The notes under the pieces were generated by a model, which searched no databases, was not told the origin of the DNA, and saw only the letters and a program-made list of their open reading frames with translations. A program made the position numbers and the translations under genes. A stretch of 64,000 bases of DNA from CAZNSX01 sp964575845 (GTDB lineage: Bacteria; UBA8248; CAZNSX01), in NCBI GenBank assembly GCA_964575845.1, contig CAZNSX010000001.1:434001-498000 (forward strand), written 5' to 3'. Positions 63,185 through 64,000 of this stretch are shown here, one piece after another. Each line of letters starts with the position of its first letter. Within the stretch, counting starts at the first letter, position 1.

Positions 63185-64000
63185 TCAGGCAACCACCCCG
63201 ATGAGGTCGATCTCGACGAGCATATCCTTCGCTAGGAGCCCCGTCGTCCCCACTGTCGTCCTGGGAGGAGGGGTCTTGAAGTACTCCCTCCACACCTCAT
63301 CGAACCCGTTGAAGTTATAGAGGTCGGTCAAGAAGACCTGGGCCTTGATCACATTGTCAAGAGAGGACCCCGCCGCCTCGAAGGTCTTCGAGAGGTTCTT
63401 GAGGACGTAATCCGTCTGGCGCTTTATGTCGGAGCCGTAGTAGGGAAAGGCAGGGTCGACCCGGGCCTCGGGAGGAACCCCGGTCTTGAAATCGCTCGCC
63501 ACCTGGCCCGCGGCAAACACAAAGTCCCCCACCCGAAAGGCCTCCGTGTAGTTGGCAAGCGGCTGAGGGGCGCCTGACTTGACCGCCTGCCGCTCGAGTC
63601 CCTTGCCGGGGATATAGCCGATGAGGTCGATCTCGACGAGCGTATCCTTCGCTAGGAGCCCCGTCGTCCCGACCGTCGTGCGGGCAGGCGGGGTCTTGAA
63701 GTACTCCCTCCACACCTCATCGAACCCGTTGAAGTTATAGAGGTCGGTCAAGAAGACCTGGGCTTTGATGACATTATCAAGAGAGGACCCCGCCGCCTCG
63801 AAGGTCTTGGAGAGGTTCTTGAGGATGTAGTCGGTCTGGCGCTTTATGTCGGAGCCGTAGTATGGAAAAGCAGGGTCAACCCGGGCCTCGGGAGGAACCC
63901 CGGTCTTGAAGTCGCTCGCCACCTGGCCCGCGGCAAACACAAAGTCCCCCACCCGAAAGGCCTCCGTGTAGTTGGCGAGCGGCTGAGGGGCACCTGACTT
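63185..64000 (-). CDS. RidA-family protein with tandem internal duplication (partial at window end)
   Basis: This gene enters from the right edge; 271 residues are visible. RidA (YjgF/YER057c/UK114) proteins deaminate reactive enamine/imine intermediates from PLP enzymes, or act as related detoxifiers. Two nearly identical RidA units lie in one frame. Each contains VGDFVFAAGQVASDFKTGVP, FPYYGSDIKRQTDYILKNLS (V in the second) and the signature TPPARTTVGTTGLLAKDTLV (R for A-to-P variants). They join through IPGKGLERQAVKSGAPQPLA, and the leading KSGAPQPLANYTEAFR at the edge suggests yet another unit before the window ends. A decayed copy lies at 57978-58222. It precedes livH and probably shares its transcript. 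Confidence 0.88.
   Translation of the reverse strand, partial: KSGAPQPLANYTEAFRVGDFVFAAGQVASDFKTGVPPEARVDPAFPYYGSDIKRQTDYILKNLSKTFEAAGSSLDNVIKAQVFLTDLYNFNGFDEVWREYFKTPPARTTVGTTGLLAKDTLVEIDLIGYIPGKGLERQAVKSGAPQPLANYTEAFRVGDFVFAAGQVASDFKTGVPPEARVDPAFPYYGSDIKRQTDYVLKNLSKTFEAAGSSLDNVIKAQVFLTDLYNFNGFDEVWREYFKTPPPRTTVGTTGLLAKDMLVEIDLIGVVA

Overview
The window is 64 kb of a high-GC, uncultured-type bacterial chromosome. GlnB/GlnD/GlnA with conserved modification tyrosines, a class V aminotransferase and SerA serine cluster, ATP-type PEP carboxykinase, several Mo/W enzymes and multi-sensor two-component proteins are all bacterial. The mix of catabolic amidohydrolases, Mo/W enzymes and Liv-type transport recalls metabolically versatile soil, sediment or subsurface lineages (Desulfobacterota, Tectomicrobia or Rokubacteria-like). 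No rRNA or marker gene here fixes the taxonomy, so that is inference.

Region 1 (1-19.3 kb) is dense and chromosomal in character. It holds a creatininase-family hydrolase and an aldolase, the nitrogen-control set glnB-glnD-glnA closed by a strong terminator, a B12-type radical SAM protein, an aldehyde:ferredoxin oxidoreductase (AOR), and a minus-strand run of hydroxyacid dehydrogenase, acyltransferase-aldolase-like synthase and M24 peptidase. It ends with a serine cluster (serA, DUF1015, class V aminotransferase), pyrE and a MOT1-type molybdate/sulfate permease. Region 2 (19.3-24.2 kb) is an insertion or rearrangement. It carries an AT-rich unknown membrane-anchored protein, a small secreted peptidoglycan-binding protein and a methyltransferase/ATP-grasp fusion. 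It is bracketed by decayed copies of the neighbouring pckA 3' end and permease 3' end, so the old permease-pckA junction is present twice. Region 3 (24.2-35.7 kb) holds pckA, a four-gene minus-strand amide/oxidoreduction cluster, and Mo enzymes (an orphan xanthine-dehydrogenase-type large subunit, a DMSO-reductase-family enzyme and a four-cluster ferredoxin).

Region 4 (35.9-43.6 kb) is the highlight: a compact type I-E CRISPR-Cas locus (cas8e-cas11-cas7e-cas5e-cas6e-cas1-cas2 plus an 18-repeat array). No cas3 is visible, and Cas5e carries a C-terminal HNH nuclease domain with an intact Cys2...His...Cys2-His arrangement. This fits an HNH-armed Cascade that would cut its target without Cas3. 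Such Cas5-HNH variants have, to my recollection, been described only recently. The locus is bracketed by an 18-bp direct repeat (17/18 identical) and sits next to tRNA-Leu(UAA).

Region 5 (43.6-64 kb) is a mosaic. It contains degraded, AT-rich stretches with a three-copy decayed repeat family, a broken tRNA-Gly, a frameshifted HD-GYP gene and a RidA remnant. Between these are a signalling operon (HTH-receiver protein, a dehydrogenase-TPP enzyme fusion, a peptide-type binding protein, a hybrid histidine kinase, a receiver protein and an EamA transporter) and a complete branched-chain amino-acid-type ABC operon (livH-M-G-F-J). That operon lies downstream of a tandemly duplicated RidA protein that runs off the window end.
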